This document shows positions 11,018 through 24,021 of a stretch of DNA of 64,000 nt, piece after piece (the stretch's first letter is position 1; each line of letters opens with the position of its first letter). The stretch is taken from assembly GCA_009760855.2 (NCBI GenBank), contig WPIO01000359.1, positions 1 through 64,000 of the forward strand. Reading direction: 5' to 3'. The notes below the pieces were generated by a model. It was not told where the DNA came from. It did not search any database and saw nothing but the letters and a program-made list of their open reading frames with translations. The position numbers were made by a program, and so were the translations under genes. This DNA comes from Cristatella mucedo (lineage: Eukaryota > Bryozoa > Phylactolaemata > Cristatellidae).

Positions 11018-12299
11018 GACCTACTGCCAGTGTGAGCTGTTGACAGGGTCAGCTGCTGTCAGGGTGAGCTACTGCCAGGGTGACCTGCTGCCAGGGTGAC
11101 CTGCTGCCAGGGTGACCTGCTGCCAGGGTGACCTGCTGCCACGGTAAGCTGCCATAAGCTTGAGCTCTTGCCAGGGTTAGCACCTGCCAGAGTAAGCTGC
11201 TCCCAGATTGAGCTGCTGCCAGGGTGAGCTGCTGCCACGGTAACCTGCTACCTGGGTGAGGTCCTGCTAGGGTGGGCTGCGGCCAGGGTAAGCTGCTGCC
11301 TAGGATAGCTGCTGACATGGTGAGCTGAAGCCACGGTGAGCTGCATCTATTGTGTGCTGCTTCCAGGGTGTGCTTCTGCCATGATGTGCACCTACCTGGG
11401 TGTTCTCCTGCCAGGGTGAGCTGCTGCCGGGGTATGCAGCTCCCATGATGCGCAGCTGCTAGGGTGAGCTCCTGCCTGGGTGAGCATCTACTAGGTTGGG
11501 TTGCTGCCAGGGGAGCTGCTGCTTCCAGGGTTACCTGCTGCCAGGGTGCCCTGCTGCCTGGGTTGGCTGATGCTAGAGTGTGCGCCTGCCAGGGTGTGCT
11601 CCAGCTTGGGTAAGCTGCTGCCATTGTGAAATCCTATGAGGTTAAGCTCCTGCCAGGATGACCTGCTACCAAGGTGAGCTGCTGCCTTGGTGCGCAGCTG
11701 CCAAGGTGAGCTTCTGCTCGGAAGAGCTGCTGCCATGGTGAGCTGCTGCCGAGGTGAGGTGCTGCCAGGGTGAGCTGCTGCCAGGGTGAGCTGCTGCCAG
11801 TGTGAGCTGCTGCCATGGTGACCTGCTGATAGGGTGCACTGCTGCGGTGTGCGCTGCTGCCAGGATGAGCTGGTGCTAAGGTGTGCTCATGCCAGGGTGT
11901 TCTCTTGCCGGGGTGTGCTCCTGTGTGAGCTGCTTGAAGAGCGAGCTGCTGCTAGGGTGAGCTGCTTCCAGAGTGAGCTTCTGCAAGGGTGAGCTGCATT
12001 CAGGGTGTGCTGCTGCCATGTTGCGCTCCTCTCAGGGTCCGCATCAGCGAGGTTGATGATGTTCCACGGGTACACTGCTGCCTGGGTGTTCTTCTGCCGG
12101 GATAAGCTGCTGCCACATTGTGCTGCTGCCACGGAGCACATCTGCCAAGTTCTGCTGCTGCCAGGGTTCGGCTGCCTGAGTGCGGTGCTTCCAGGGAGAG
12201 CTGCTGCCAGGGAGAGCTTCTGCCAGGGTGAGCTGCTGTCAGGGTGAGCAGCTGCCAGGGTTAGCAGCTGCTAGGGTGAGCTCTTGCTTGGATGGGCAT

Positions 12300-13850
12300 C
12301 TGCTAGTTTGCATAGCTTCCAGGGTGACCTGCTTGCTGTCAGGTGAGCTGCTGCTGCCAGGGTGACCTGATGCCAGGGTACCCTCTGCCAGGGTGTACTG
12401 ATGCCAGAGAGAGCTGCTGCCAGGGTGAGCTGCTGCCACGGTAAGCTGCTGCCTGGGTGAGGTCCAGCCTGGGTCGGGTCCTGCATGGGTGAGCTGCTGC
12501 AACGATGAGCTGGAGCTAGGGTGCTGCCAGACTGAGCTTTTGCCAGGGTTAGCTGCTGCAAGGGTGTGCTGCTGCCAGGGTGAGCTGCTTCCAGGGTGAG
12601 CTGGTGCTAGGATGAACTGCTGCTAGGGAGAGCCGCTCTGAGGGTTAGCTGCTGGCAGGGAAAGGCTGCTGCCTAGGTGTAAAGCTGGCAGGGTAGACTG
12701 CAGCTAGTGTCCACAGCTGCTAGGGTACACAGCTGCCAGGGCGTGCTGCTGCCTGGGTAGTCAGCTGCTATTGTTAAATGCTGTCAGATTGAGCAGCTGG
12801 AAGAGTGAGCTGCTGTCAGGGTGGGCATCTGCCAGGGTGTGCTGCAGCCCCGGGGAACTGCTGCCAGGGAGAGCTATTGCCAGGGTGAGCAGCTGCTAGA
12901 TTAAGCGGCTGCAAGGGTACACTGCTGCCAAAATGCCGTGCTGCCAGAGTGACCTGCTGCTAGAGTGAGCTTTTGCCAGATTGAGCTGCTGCCGTTGTAA
13001 GCTGCTGCCGGGGTGAGCTGGTGCCTGATTAAGCTGCTGCCAGGGTAAGCTTCTGCCAGGGAGAGCTGCTTCCTGGGTAAGCTGCTGTAAGGGTGAGCTC
13101 CAGCAAGGGAGAGCTCCTGCCTAATTGAGCTTCTCCCAGGGTGAGCTGCAGCAGTCGTGAGCTTCTGCCAGGGTGACCTGCTGCCAGCCAGAGCTGCTGC
13201 TAGGGTGAGCTGCTTACAGAGTGAGCTCCCTGCCTGAGAGAGCTGCTGCCAGGGTGAGCTGTTTACCGGGAGCGCTGCTAACAGGGTGAGCTGCTACCAG
13301 CAAAAGCTGCTGCCATGGTGACCAGCTGCCAGGGTGCCAATCTGCCTGGTTGTGCTTCTGCCAGGTTCTACAGCTGCCAGGGTGCGCTGCTGCCTGTGAG
13401 TTGTGCTGCCAGGATGTGCTGCTGCCAAGGTGAACCACTACCAGGGTGCACTCCTGCCAGTGTGAGCTGCTGCTTGGGTTACCTGCTGTCAGGGTGAGCT
13501 GATGTCAGGGTGCACTACAGTGAATCTGAGCTAGTGCTAGGGTGTGCTCCTGCCTGGGTTTGCTCCTCCTAGGTGTGCTCCTGCCACTGTGAGCTGCTGC
13601 CAAGGTGAGCTGCTGCCATAGTGAGCATCTGGAAGAGTGAGCTGCTGCCAGGGTGAGCTGCTGCCAAGGTGGGCTGCTGACAGTGTGAGCTGCTACCACG
13701 GTGGGCTGCTGCCAGGGCAAGCTGCTGCCAGGGTGAGTGGCTGCCAGGGGGAGCTGCTGGCAGAGTGAGCAGCTCTCATGGTGCTCAGCTGCCAGTCTGA
13801 GCTTCTGCAAGGATGCAATGGCACCACGGAACGTTGCAGCCAAGGTGACC
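12300..13850 (+). repeat. Minisatellite block duplicated at 24022-25588 (copy 1)
   Basis: Non-consensus landmarks occur in the same order with a constant offset of 11,722 bp: gtgacctgatgcc (12362/24084), gtgagctgct before the ctggagctagggtg marker (12489/24211), aaaggctgct (12661/24383), gtgagctccc (13221/24943) and gatgtcaggg (13501/25223). After about 13690 the offset grows by one 16-bp unit. The two blocks therefore descend from one ~1.5-kb segment. Confidence 0.85.
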
Positions 13851-16184
13851 TGCTTCTAGGGTGACCTGCTACCAGGGTGCCCTGCATCTAGGGTTTGCTG
13901 ATTCTATGCTATGCTGCTACCAGGGTGAGCTGCTGCCAGAGTGAGCTGTTGTCAGGGTTCAATCCTGCCAGGGTGCACTGCTGCCAAGGAAAGCTTCTGG
14001 TAGGGAGAGCTGCTGCAAGGGTGTGCTGCTGCCAGGGTGGGCTGCTTCCAGGGTGAGCTGCTGCTAGGATGAACTGCTGCCAGGGAGAGCTGCTACAAGG
14101 GTTAGCTGCTGCCCTGGTAACCTGCCACCAGGGAGAGCTCCTGCCAGGGTGAGCTGGTGCCTCGGTGAGCTGCTGCCTAGATGTGCATCTGCTAGTTTGC
14201 ATTGCTGCCAGGGTGACCTGATGCCAGGGTGAGGTCCAGCTTGGGGGGGCTCCTGCATGGGTGAGCTGTTGCAAAGATGAGCTGGTGCTAGGGTGCTGCC
14301 AGACTGAGCTTCTGCCAGGGTTAGCTGCTACAAGGGTGTGCTGCTGCCAGGGTGCGCTGCTGCCAGAGTGCGCTGCTTCCAGGGAGAGCTGCTGCTAGGA
14401 TGATCTGCTGCTAGGGAGAGCTGCTACCAGGGTTAGCTGCTGCCACGGTAAGCTGCCTCCAGGGTGAGCTCCTGCCAGGGTAAGCTCCTGCAAGGGTGAG
14501 CTGCTGAAAGGGAGAGCTACTGCCAGGGTGACCTGCTGCCACGGTAACCTGCTACTTGGGTGAGGTCCTGCAATGGTGGGCTCTTGCCAGGGAGAGCTAC
14601 TGCCAAGGCTAGCTGCTACCAGGTTGAGCTGCTGCCTGGGTGAGGTAATGCCAGGGAGAGCTGCTGCCAGGGTGAGCTGCTGCCATGGTAACCTGCTGCC
14701 TTGGTGAGGTTCTGCAAGGGTGGGCTCCTGCCAGGACAAGCTGCTACAAGATTGAGCTGCTGCCAGGGTGTGGTTCTGCCAAGGAGAGCCTCTGCCTGGG
14801 TGAGCTGCTGCAAGGGTGAGCTCCGGCCAGGGTTTGCTCTTGCCAGGGTGAGCTCTTGCGAGGAATAGCTGCTGCCAGGGTGAGATCCAGTGAGGTTCAG
14901 CTCCTGCCAGGTTAAGGTGCTACCACGGTGAGCTTTGTCCTTGGTGCGCTGCTGCCAGGGTGAGCTTCTGCTAGGGAGAGCTGCTGCCAGGGTGAGCTGG
15001 TGCTAGGGTGAGCTTCGGCCAGGGCGAGCTGCTGCCAAGATCAGCTGCTGCAGGGTAAGCTGCTGCCAGGGTGAGCTGCAGCCAGGGTAACCTGATGGCA
15101 GGGAGGGCTGCTGCCAAGATGAGCTGCTGCCAGATTGAGCTGATGCCAGGGTGAGCAGCTGCTCGGATGAACTGCTGCGAGGGAAAGCTACTAATAGGGT
15201 GAGCTGCTGCCAAGGAGCTGCTATCAGGGTGAGCTGCTACCAGGCTGAGCTGCTTACAAGGTGAGCTCCGGCAATGATTAGGTTCTGCCAGTGTGAGCTG
15301 CTGCCATGATAAGCTGCCTCCAGGATACGCTGCTGCCAGATTGAGCTGCTGGGCGGGTGTGCTTCTGCCATGGAGTGCAGTGGGCTCGGTGAGCTGCTGT
15401 AAAGGTGAGCTGCTGCCAGGGTGAGTGGCTGCCAGGGTGAGCTCCTGCCTCGGTTAGCTTCTCAGAGTATGAGCTGTTGCCACGGTGAGCGGCTAGAATG
15501 GTGAGCTGCTGCCAGGGTAAGCTGCTGCCAGGGTTAACAGCAGCAAGGCTGAGCTGCTTCCAGGGTGAGCTGCTGTCAGGGTGAGCTGCTACCAAATATA
15601 GGTGCTTCTATGGTGAGGAGCTGCAGGAATTGATGCTGTCAGAGTGAGCTGCTGCCACGATGCCCTGCTACAGGGGTTAGCTCCTGCCAGGATAAGCTAC
15701 TGCTAGGGTGAGGAACTGCCAGGGAGAGCTACGGCTAGGGTGAACTGCTGCCACGAATAGCTACTGGGATGGTGAGCTCCTGATTGGGTGAACTGCTGCC
15801 AGGGTGAGCTGCTGCCATGGTGCCAACCTGCCAGGGTGTGATGCTGTCAGGGTAAGCTCTGCTAGGGAGAGCTGTTGCCATGTTCAGCTGCTGCCAAGGT
15901 GAGCTGCTGCCAGATTGAGCTGCTGCCAGGGTGTGCATCTACCAGGGAGAGCTGCTGCCAGGGTGAGCTACTTCAAAGGTTAGCTCCTGCCAGGGTGTGC
16001 TCGTCCCACGGTGAGCTCGTCCCACGGTGAGCTCGTGCCAGAGTGAGCTCCTGCCAGGGGGAGCATGCTGGCATGGTGGGCTGCTGCCATCGTAAGCTGC
16101 AGGCAGGATTGGCTACTGCAAGGGAGCGCGGCCGCCTCGGTGAGCTGCTGACTGATTGAGCTGCTGCTAGGGTAAGCTTCTGCC

Positions 16185-16195
16185 GGGGGGGGGGG
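16185..16195 (+). repeat. G11 tract inside the minisatellite
   Basis: Eleven consecutive G follow tctgcc, where the unit normally has three. This is a local homopolymer expansion or a base-calling problem. Confidence 0.7.
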
Positions 16196-19100
16196 AGCTA
16201 CTGCCTCGGCGAGCTGCTGTAAGGGTGAGCTGCTTCCAGGGTATGCTCCGGCAATGGTGAGCTCCTGCCCGGGTGAGCACCTGCCCAAGTGTGCTGCGGC
16301 CAGGGAGAGCTTTGCTAGAATGAGCTGCTGCCAGGGTGAGCTTCTGCCAGGGTGTTATGCTGCTACCAGGGTGAGCTGCTGCCATTGTGAGCTACGGCCA
16401 GGGTGAGCTGCTGCATGAGTGAGCTTCTGTGATGGTAAGCTCCTGCCAGGGTGAACTGCTGCCTGGGTAAGCTGCTGCCATTGTTCGCTGCATCCAGGGT
16501 GCCCTGCTCCCAGGGTAAGCTGTTGCTAAGGAGATTTGCACCAGGGTTAGCTGCTTCCAAGGTGAGCTGCTGCAAGATTGAGCTGCTGGGAGGGTTTGCT
16601 TCTGCCAGGGAGAGCTGTTGGCTCGGTGAGCTGCTGTAAAGGTGAGCTGCTTCCACTGTGAGTTGCTGCCAGGGTGAGCTCCTGCCGGGGTGAGCTCCTG
16701 CCAAGTATGAGCTGCTACCAGGGCGAGCGGCTGCAAGGGTGACCTACTGCCATTGAGAGCAACTGCCATGGTGAGCTGCTTCCAGGGTGAGCTGCTGCCT
16801 GGGTGAGTTGCTGTAAGGATGACTTGTGCCAGGGTGAGCTGCTGCTATTGTGACCAGCTTTCAGGTTGTGCTGCTGCCAGGTTGAGCTGGTTCTATTGTG
16901 TGCTCCTGCCAGGATGTTCTTCTACCTGGGTGAGCTTCTGCCACGGTAAGCTGCTACCAGGGTAGGCTCCTGCCAGGGTAAACTTGTGCCATAGTGAGCA
17001 GCTGCCACAGTGAGCTTAGACAAGGGTGAGCTGCTGACAGGGTTAGCTGCTGCCAAGGTTAGCTGTTGCCAGATTGAGCTGCTGCAAGGTTATGCTTCTG
17101 CCAGGGAGAGCAGATGCCCAGTTGTGCTGCTGCCATGATAAGCATCTGCTAGGGTGAGCTGCTGCCAAGGTTAGCCACTGCCAGATTGTGCTCCTGCCAG
17201 GTTGAGCTTTTGCAAGGGAAAGATGCTGTAAAAGTGAGCTCCTGCAAAGGTGAACTGCTGCCAGGGTGAGCTGCAGCCAGGGTGGGCTGCTGCCAGTGTG
17301 AGCTGCTGTCACGGTGAGCTGCTACCAGATGTAGCTGCTGCCAGGGTGAGTAGCTGCAGGAATTGCTGCTGCCGGGGTAAGGTGCTGCCACGGTGCCCTG
17401 CTACAGGGGTTACCTCCTGCCAGGATAAGCTACTGCTAGGGTGAGGAGCTGTCAGCAAGAGCTACGGCTAGGGTGAACTGCTGCCAGGGATAGATCCTGC
17501 GATAGTGAGCTCCTGACTGGGTGAACTGCTGCCAGGGTGAGCTGCTGCCAGGGCACACACCTGCCAGGGTGCGCTGCTGCCAGGGTAAGCTTCTACTAGG
17601 GAGAGCTGTTGCCATGTTGAGCTGCTGCCAAGCTGACCTGCTGCCAGATTGAGCTGCTGCCAAAGTGTGCTTCTACCAGGAAGAGCTGCTGACAGGGTGA
17701 GCTACTTCCAGGGCAAGCTCCTGCCAGGGTGTGCAGGTGCTAGGGTGAGCTCGTGCCAGGCTGTGCTCCTGCCAGGGTGAGCAAGCCAGCATCGTTGGCT
17801 GCTGCCAGGGTCAGCTTCTGCCTGGGAGAGCTGCAGGCAAATTGAGCTGCTGCCAGAGTGAGCAGCTGCTAGGATGATGTGCTGCCACAGAGAGCTTCTA
17901 CCAGGGTGAGCTGCTGCCAAGGAGAGCTGCTATCAGGGTATGCTGCTACCAGGGTGAGCTGCTTCCAAAGTTAGCTCCTGAGATGGTTAGCATGTGCCAG
18001 TGTGAGCTGCTGCCATGGTAAGCTGGTGCCAGGATGTGCTGCTGCCAGGGTTAGCGACTGGTAGGGAGAGCTGCTGCCTTGGTGAGCCGCTGCCAGATTG
18101 AGCTGCTGCCAGGGTTAGCTACTGCTAGGGAGAGCTGCTGCCATGGTAAGCTCCTGCCACGGTGAACTGCTGCCTGATTGAGCTGCTGCAAGGCTAAGCT
18201 TCTGCCAGGGAGAGCTGCTGCCTCGGTGAGCTGCTGTAAGGGTAAGCTGCTTCCAGGATGTGCTCCGGCGATGGTGAGCTCCTGTCTGGGTGAGCAACTG
18301 CCCAGGTGTGCTGCACCCAGGGAGAGCTTCTACCAGAATGAGCATCTGCCAGGGTAAGCTGATACCAGGGTGAGCTTCTGCCAGGGTAGGCTGATACCAG
18401 GGTAAGCTGCTGCTAGTGTGAGCAACGGCCAGGGTGAGCTTCTTCCAGAGTGAGCTCCTGTGATGGAGAGCTCCTTCAAGGGTGAACTGCTGCTAGGGTG
18501 AGCCTTTGCTAGGGAGAGTTGCTTCCTGGGTGAGCTGCTGCCAAGGTGAACTGCTGCCAGATTAAGCTGCTGCGAGGGTGTGCTTCTGCCGCAAAGAGCT
18601 GCTGGCTCGGTGACCTGCTGTAAGGGTAACCTGCCACTAGGATGAGCTGCTGCCAGGGTGAGCGTCTGCCAGGATGTGTTCCTACCTGTGTGTGGTCCTG
18701 ACAAGGTTAGCTGCTGGCATAGTGAGCAGCTCTCAGGGTGTGCAGCTGCGAGTCTGAGCTTCTGCAAGGATGCAATGGCACCAGGGAGCGCTGCAGCCAA
18801 GGTGACCTGCGGCCACGGTGACCTGCTGCTAGGGTGACCGGCTCCCAGGGAGAGCTCCTGCCAGGGTGAGCTCCTGCCAGGGTGAGCAGCTGTCTCAGTG
18901 AGTGGCTGGCAGGGTGGGCTGCTGCCAGGGTAAGCTGCTGCCGAGGAGAGCAGCTGCCAGGGTGAGCTGATCCCAATGTGAGCTGCATCTATTGTATCCT
19001 GCTTCCAGGGTGTGCTTCTGCCTCAATGTGCACCTACCTGGGTGTTCTCAGGCCAGGATGAGCTGCTACCAGATTGAGCTGCTGCCATTGTGTATTTCTC

Positions 19101-20725
19101 CTAGTGAGAGCATCTGCCTGGGTGTGCTGCAAGGGTGTGCTCCTGGCAGGGTTTGCTCCTGGCAGGGTGAGCTCCGGCCAGGATGAGCTGCTGCCAGGGT
19201 GAGCAGCTGGCAGGGTGGGCTGCTGTCAGGGTAACCTGCTGCCTAGGACAACTGCTGCCAGGGTGAGCTGATGCCACGGTGAGCTGCATATATAGTATCC
19301 TCCTTCCAGGGTGTGCTTCTGCCACGATATGCATCTACCTGGGTGTTCTCCTGCCAGGGTTAGCTGTGGCCTGGGTGGGCAGCTCCCAGGGTGAGCAGCT
19401 GCTAGGGTGAGCTCCTGCCTAGATGTGCATCTGCTAGTTTGCCTAGCTGCCAGGGTGACCTGCTGTTAGTGGAGCTGCTCCTGCCAGGGTGACCTGATGC
19501 CAGGGTACCCTCTGCCTGGGTTTGCTGATGCCAGAGAGAGATGCTGCAAGGGTAAGCTGCTGCCACGGTAACCTGCTGCCTGGGTGAGGTCCAATCTGGG
19601 TCGGCTCCAGCATGGGTGAGCTGCTGCAAAGATGAGCTTGAGCTAGGGTGCTGCCAGACTGAGCTTCTGCCAGGGTTAGCTGCTGTAAGGGTGTGCTGCT
19701 GCCAGGGTGCGCTGCTTCCAGGGTGAGCTGCTGCTAGGATGAACTGCTGCTAGGGAGAGCTGCTACCAGGGTTAGCTGCTGCCACGGTAGGCTGCCTCAA
19801 GAGTGAGCTTCTGCCAGGGTAAGCTCCTGCCAGGATGAGCTGCTGCTAGGGTGACCTGCTCCCAGATTGAGCTGCTGTCAGGGTGAGGTAATGCCAGGGA
19901 GAGCTCTAACCAGAGTGAGCTGCTGCCACTGTAACCTGCTACCTGGGTGAGGTCCAGCCAGGGTGGGCTCTGGCCAGGGTGAGCTAGCGCCAGAAAGAGC
20001 TTCTGCTAGGGTGAGCTGCTGCCAGGGTGAGCTCCTGCCGAGGTGAGGTGCTGCCAGACTGAGCTGCTGCTAGCGTGAGCTGCTGCCAGGGTGAGCTGCT
20101 GCCAGTGTGAGCTGCATCTATTGTATCCTGCTTCCTGAGTGTGCTTCTTCCATTATGTGCCTCTACCTGGGTGTTCTTTTGCCAGGGTGAGCTGCTGCCA
20201 GGGTGCACAGCTCCCAGGATGCGCACCTGCAAGAGTGAGCACCTGCCTGTGAGGGCATCTGGTAGGTTGCCTTGCTCCCACGGTGACCTGCTGCCAGGTG
20301 AGCTGCTGATGCCAGAGTGACCTGCTGCAAGGGTGCCTAGCTGCCAGGGTTTGCTAATGCTAGGGTGTGCTCCTGCCAGGGTGTTCTCCAGCCTGGGTGT
20401 GCTCCTGCCTCGGTGAGCTAATGCGAAGATGAGCAGGAGCTAGGGTGAGGTGCTGCCAGAGTGAGCTTCTGCCAGGGTTAGCTCCGGCCACAGTGAGCTG
20501 CTTGCAGGGGGCGCCTGTGCCAGGGTTAGATGTCTCCAAGTTGTGCTGCTGCCAGGGTACGCTGCTTTCAGGGTGAGCTGCTGCTAGGATGAACTGCTGC
20601 CAGGAAGAGCTTCTACCAGGGTTAGCTGCAGCCACGGTAAGCTGCCTCCAGGGTTAGCACCTGCCAGGGTGAGCTCCTGCCAGAGAGAGCTGCTGCCAGG
20701 GTAAGCTGCTGCCAGGGTGACCTAC

Positions 20726-21588
20726 TGTAGCACTTTGCTGGCCTTGGCTGAATTTTAGCACAAAGAGAAGCTGTTCGGAGGCTGGCTACAACTCCTTTGT
20801 CCTGGAGCAGTGAGCCAGAGAGGAGCCTCAGCTCGGCTAGAGAGCACGAGCTTAAGAGCAAGCCAGGAAGCTGAGACCGGCAGTGGCGATTCGGCCTTTA
20901 GAATTGGTCGGATACCAGCCGAAGCTGCTGATTGATGTTGGCTGGCCTGTTAACCTCTGCCTTCACTCGGTCCAAGAAAGAATCATCTGGAACCCATTGG
21001 CCATTCAAGCAGGACAGAGGGGATATTCCAGTGGCCTAGTCCTGGTATTAGTTCCTTACCATAATGGGCCATGGTGTCCGGCCAAAAACCACTAAGCTCT
21101 TGCCCCAGTGTCTCAGCCAAGTATTTAAGAGTCAAGCTAAGCTAGCTCTGGATCTTTTGTCTGCGGTCATCTGTCTGGCTCAGCCGTCGGACTTGTTTCT
21201 CTGAAAGCAAGGGAGAAGGGCAGGCTGTTCGCCGGCGATTGACAGAACAGGAGGAGACAGTGCTAGGAGGATTCAGTGGACTCCACCGAATACGGTCGTA
21301 TCACGCCCGAGCTGGCATTTTGTGTTTCTTTCGTGTTTTGTGTGTGCGCGCTAGCATGGGGTCTCGGCATAGGGTTTGCCGGCGCGAGCTAGACGTAGTT
21401 GGCGTGTGTGGAGTATTCCTGCCGCACTGGTGGAAACCGAGTTCTAGTTCGCCGGGTAGGGTTTAGACTCCGATTCGCACTTCAGTGTGGAGGAGTATTC
21501 CCTCTGCAAGAGTGTGCAAGTTGTCGTGTTTGGGGTATTCCCTCGGCACAGGTGGGAACGGATTCCTAGTTCACCGGTTAGGGTTTAG
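20726..21588 (+). mobile_element. Truncated LTR-like element, inverted relative of 4751-5962
   Basis: The plus strand here matches the minus strand of 5075-5962. It starts TGTAGCACTTTGCTGGCC, keeps the TATTTAAG box at 21122-21129 and the stretch encoding the internal gtattccctc repeats, and stops at the equivalent of 5075 within ggttagggtttag. The last ~325 bp of the LTR, including the AATAAA-like signal and the TACA end, are missing, and 16-bp minisatellite resumes at once. No target duplication can be seen, as expected if one end was lost. It has many small differences from the first copy and no coding capacity. Confidence 0.8.
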
Positions 21589-24021
21589 TAGGTGACCTGC
21601 TGCCACAGTAACCTTCTACCTGGGTGATGTCCTACCAGGGTGGGCTCCTGCCAGGACAAGCTGCTACCAAATGGAGCCGATGCTATTGTGTATTTCTGCC
21701 AGGTAGAGCAGCTGCATGGGCGAGCTGCAAGGGTGTGCTCCTGCCAGGGTTTTCTCCTTTAAGGGTGAGCTCCTGCCAGGATGAGCTGTTGCCAGGGTGT
21801 GGTTCTGCCAAGGAGAGCTTCTGCCAGGGTGAGCTGCTGCAAGGGTGAGCTCCGGCCAGGGTTTGCTCTTGCCAGGGTGAGCTCTTGCGAGGAATAGCTG
21901 CTGCCAGGGTGAGATCCAGTGAGGTTCAGCTCCTGCCAGGTTAAGGTGCTACCACGGTGAGCTTTGTCCTTGGTGGGCTGCTGCCAGGGTGAGCTTCTGC
22001 TAGGGAGAGCTGCTGCCAGGGTGAGCTGGTGCCGAGGAGAGCTGCTATCATTGTGAGCTGCTACCAGGTTGAGCTGCTTCCATGGTTAGCTCCTGAGATG
22101 GTTAGCTTCAGCCAGTGTGTGCTGCTGCCATGGTAAGCTGCTGCCAGGATGTGCTGCTGCCAGGCTTAGCTACTCTAGGGAGAACTGCTGCCTCGCTGAG
22201 CCGCTCCCATATTGAGCTGCTGTCAGGGTAAGCTTCTGCCAGGGAGAGCTGCTGCCTCAGTGACCTGCTGTGAGGGTGAGCTGCTTGCAGGGTCAGCTCA
22301 GGCGATGGTGAGCTCCTGCCAGAGTGAGCAGGTGCCCGGGTGTGCTGGGGCCAGGGAGAACTTCTGCCAGAATAAACTTCTGCCAGGGTAAGCTGTTACC
22401 GTGGTAAGGTGCTGCCAGTGTGAGCTACGGTCAGGGTGACCTTCTTCCAGAGTGAGCTCCTGTGATGGTGAGCTCCTTCAAAGGTGAACTGCTGCCAGGA
22501 TGAGCTGCAGCCAGTATGGGCTGCTGCCAGGGTGCCCTGCTCCCAGGGTAAGCCTTTGCTATGCAAAGTGTCTTCCTGGGTGAGCTTCTTCCAAGGTGAG
22601 CTGCTGCCAGATCTAGATGCTGCGAGGGTGTGCTTCTGCCGCGGAGAGCTGCTGGCTCGGTGACCAGCTGTAAAGGTGAGCTGCTGCCAGGGTGTGAAGC
22701 TGCTAGGATGAGCTCCTGCCAGGGAGAGCTGCTGCCTAGGTGAGCTCCTCCCAGTGTGAGTTGCTTCCAGGGTAAGAGGCTGCAAGGGTGACCTGCTGCC
22801 AGGGAGAGCTACTGCCAGAATGCGCTGCTGCCTGGATAAGCTTCTGCTAGGGAGAGCTGCTGCTAGGATGAGCTGCTGCCAAGGTGAGGTGCTGCCAGAT
22901 TGTGCTGCTGCCAGGGTTTGCTTCTACCAGCCAGAGCTGCTGCCAGGGTGAGCTCGTGCAAGGGTGAGCTCCTGCTAGAGTGTGCTCCGGCCAGGGTGAG
23001 CTCCTGCCAGGGTGGAATGGCTGGAATGTTGGGCCTCTGCAAGTGTCAGCTTTTGCATGGGAGAGCTGCTGCCAGGGTGAGCTGCTGCTATTGTAACCTG
23101 CTTCCCAGGTGTGCTCTTGCCAGGATGTGTTCCTACCTGGTTGTGGTCCTGCCAAGGTGAGCTGCTGGCGGAGTGAGCAGCTCTCTGGGTGTGCAGCTGC
23201 AAGTCTGAGCTTCTGCAAGGATGCGATGCTGCCACGGTATGCTGCAGCCAGGTTGACCTGCTGCCAGGGTGAGCTGCTGCCAGGGTGCCCTGCATCTAGG
23301 GTTGGCTGATTCCGTGGTGTGCTCCTGCCAGGGTGAATTGCAGCCACAGTAAGCTGCAGCCAGGGTGCACTGCTGCAAGGGTGCGCTGCTGCCATTGTAA
23401 ACTTCTGCTAGGGAGAGCTGCTTCCAGGGTGAGCTGCTGCTAGGAAGAACTGCTGCCTGGGAGAGCTGCTGCTAGGGTTAGCTGCTGCCATGGTAAGCTG
23501 CCTCCAGGGTTAGCTCCTGCCAGGGTGAACTGCTGCCAGGGTGGTCGGCTCCCAGATTGAGCTGCTGCCAGGGTGAGGTATTGCCAGAGAGAGCTGCTGC
23601 CAGGGTGAGCTGCAGCCACGGTTACCTTCTACCTGGGTTATGTCCTGCCAGGGTGGGCTCCTGCCAGGACTAGCTGCTACCAGATTGAGCTTCTGCCATT
23701 GTGTAATTCTGCCAGGGAGAGCTTCTGCCTGGGTGAGCTGCAAGGGTGTCCTCCTAGCAGGGTTTGCTCCTGGCAGGGTGAGCTCCGGCCAGGATGAGCT
23801 GCTACCACTGTGAGCAGCTGGCAGGGTGGGATGCTGTCAGGGTAAGCTGCTGCCTTGGAGAGCTGATGCCAGGGTGAGCTGCAAATATTGTATTCTTTTT
23901 TCAGGGTGTGCTCCTGCCATGATATGCACCTACCTGGGTGTTCTCCTGCCAGGGTGAGCTGCTGCTGGGATGGGCAGCTCCCAGGGTGAGCAGCTGCTAG
24001 GGTGAGCTCTTGCCTGGAAGT

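Larger units (their letters stand above)
11018..20725 (+). repeat. 16-bp minisatellite, left part (about 9.7 kb)
   Basis: Degenerate tandem copies of gtgagctgctgccagg, about 600 units. Most units differ by one to three bases (for example gtgagctcctgccagg or gagagctgctaccagg), and insertions that break the 16-bp register are frequent. The unit has no CpG and is richer in G than C on the plus strand. On the minus strand a 16-nt unit translates as a 16-residue repeat without stops, so long minus-strand frames appear throughout; these are a property of the repeat. Higher-order markers, such as gctgcatctattgtatcctg near 11341, 18983 and 20109, show block duplications. Confidence 0.95.

Noticed and set aside
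11049-11624. 191-codon minus-strand Ala/Ser/Pro/Gln-rich frame
   Set aside because: Same cause: the repeat unit is stop-free on that strand, and neighbouring units show frame-breaking indels without compensation.
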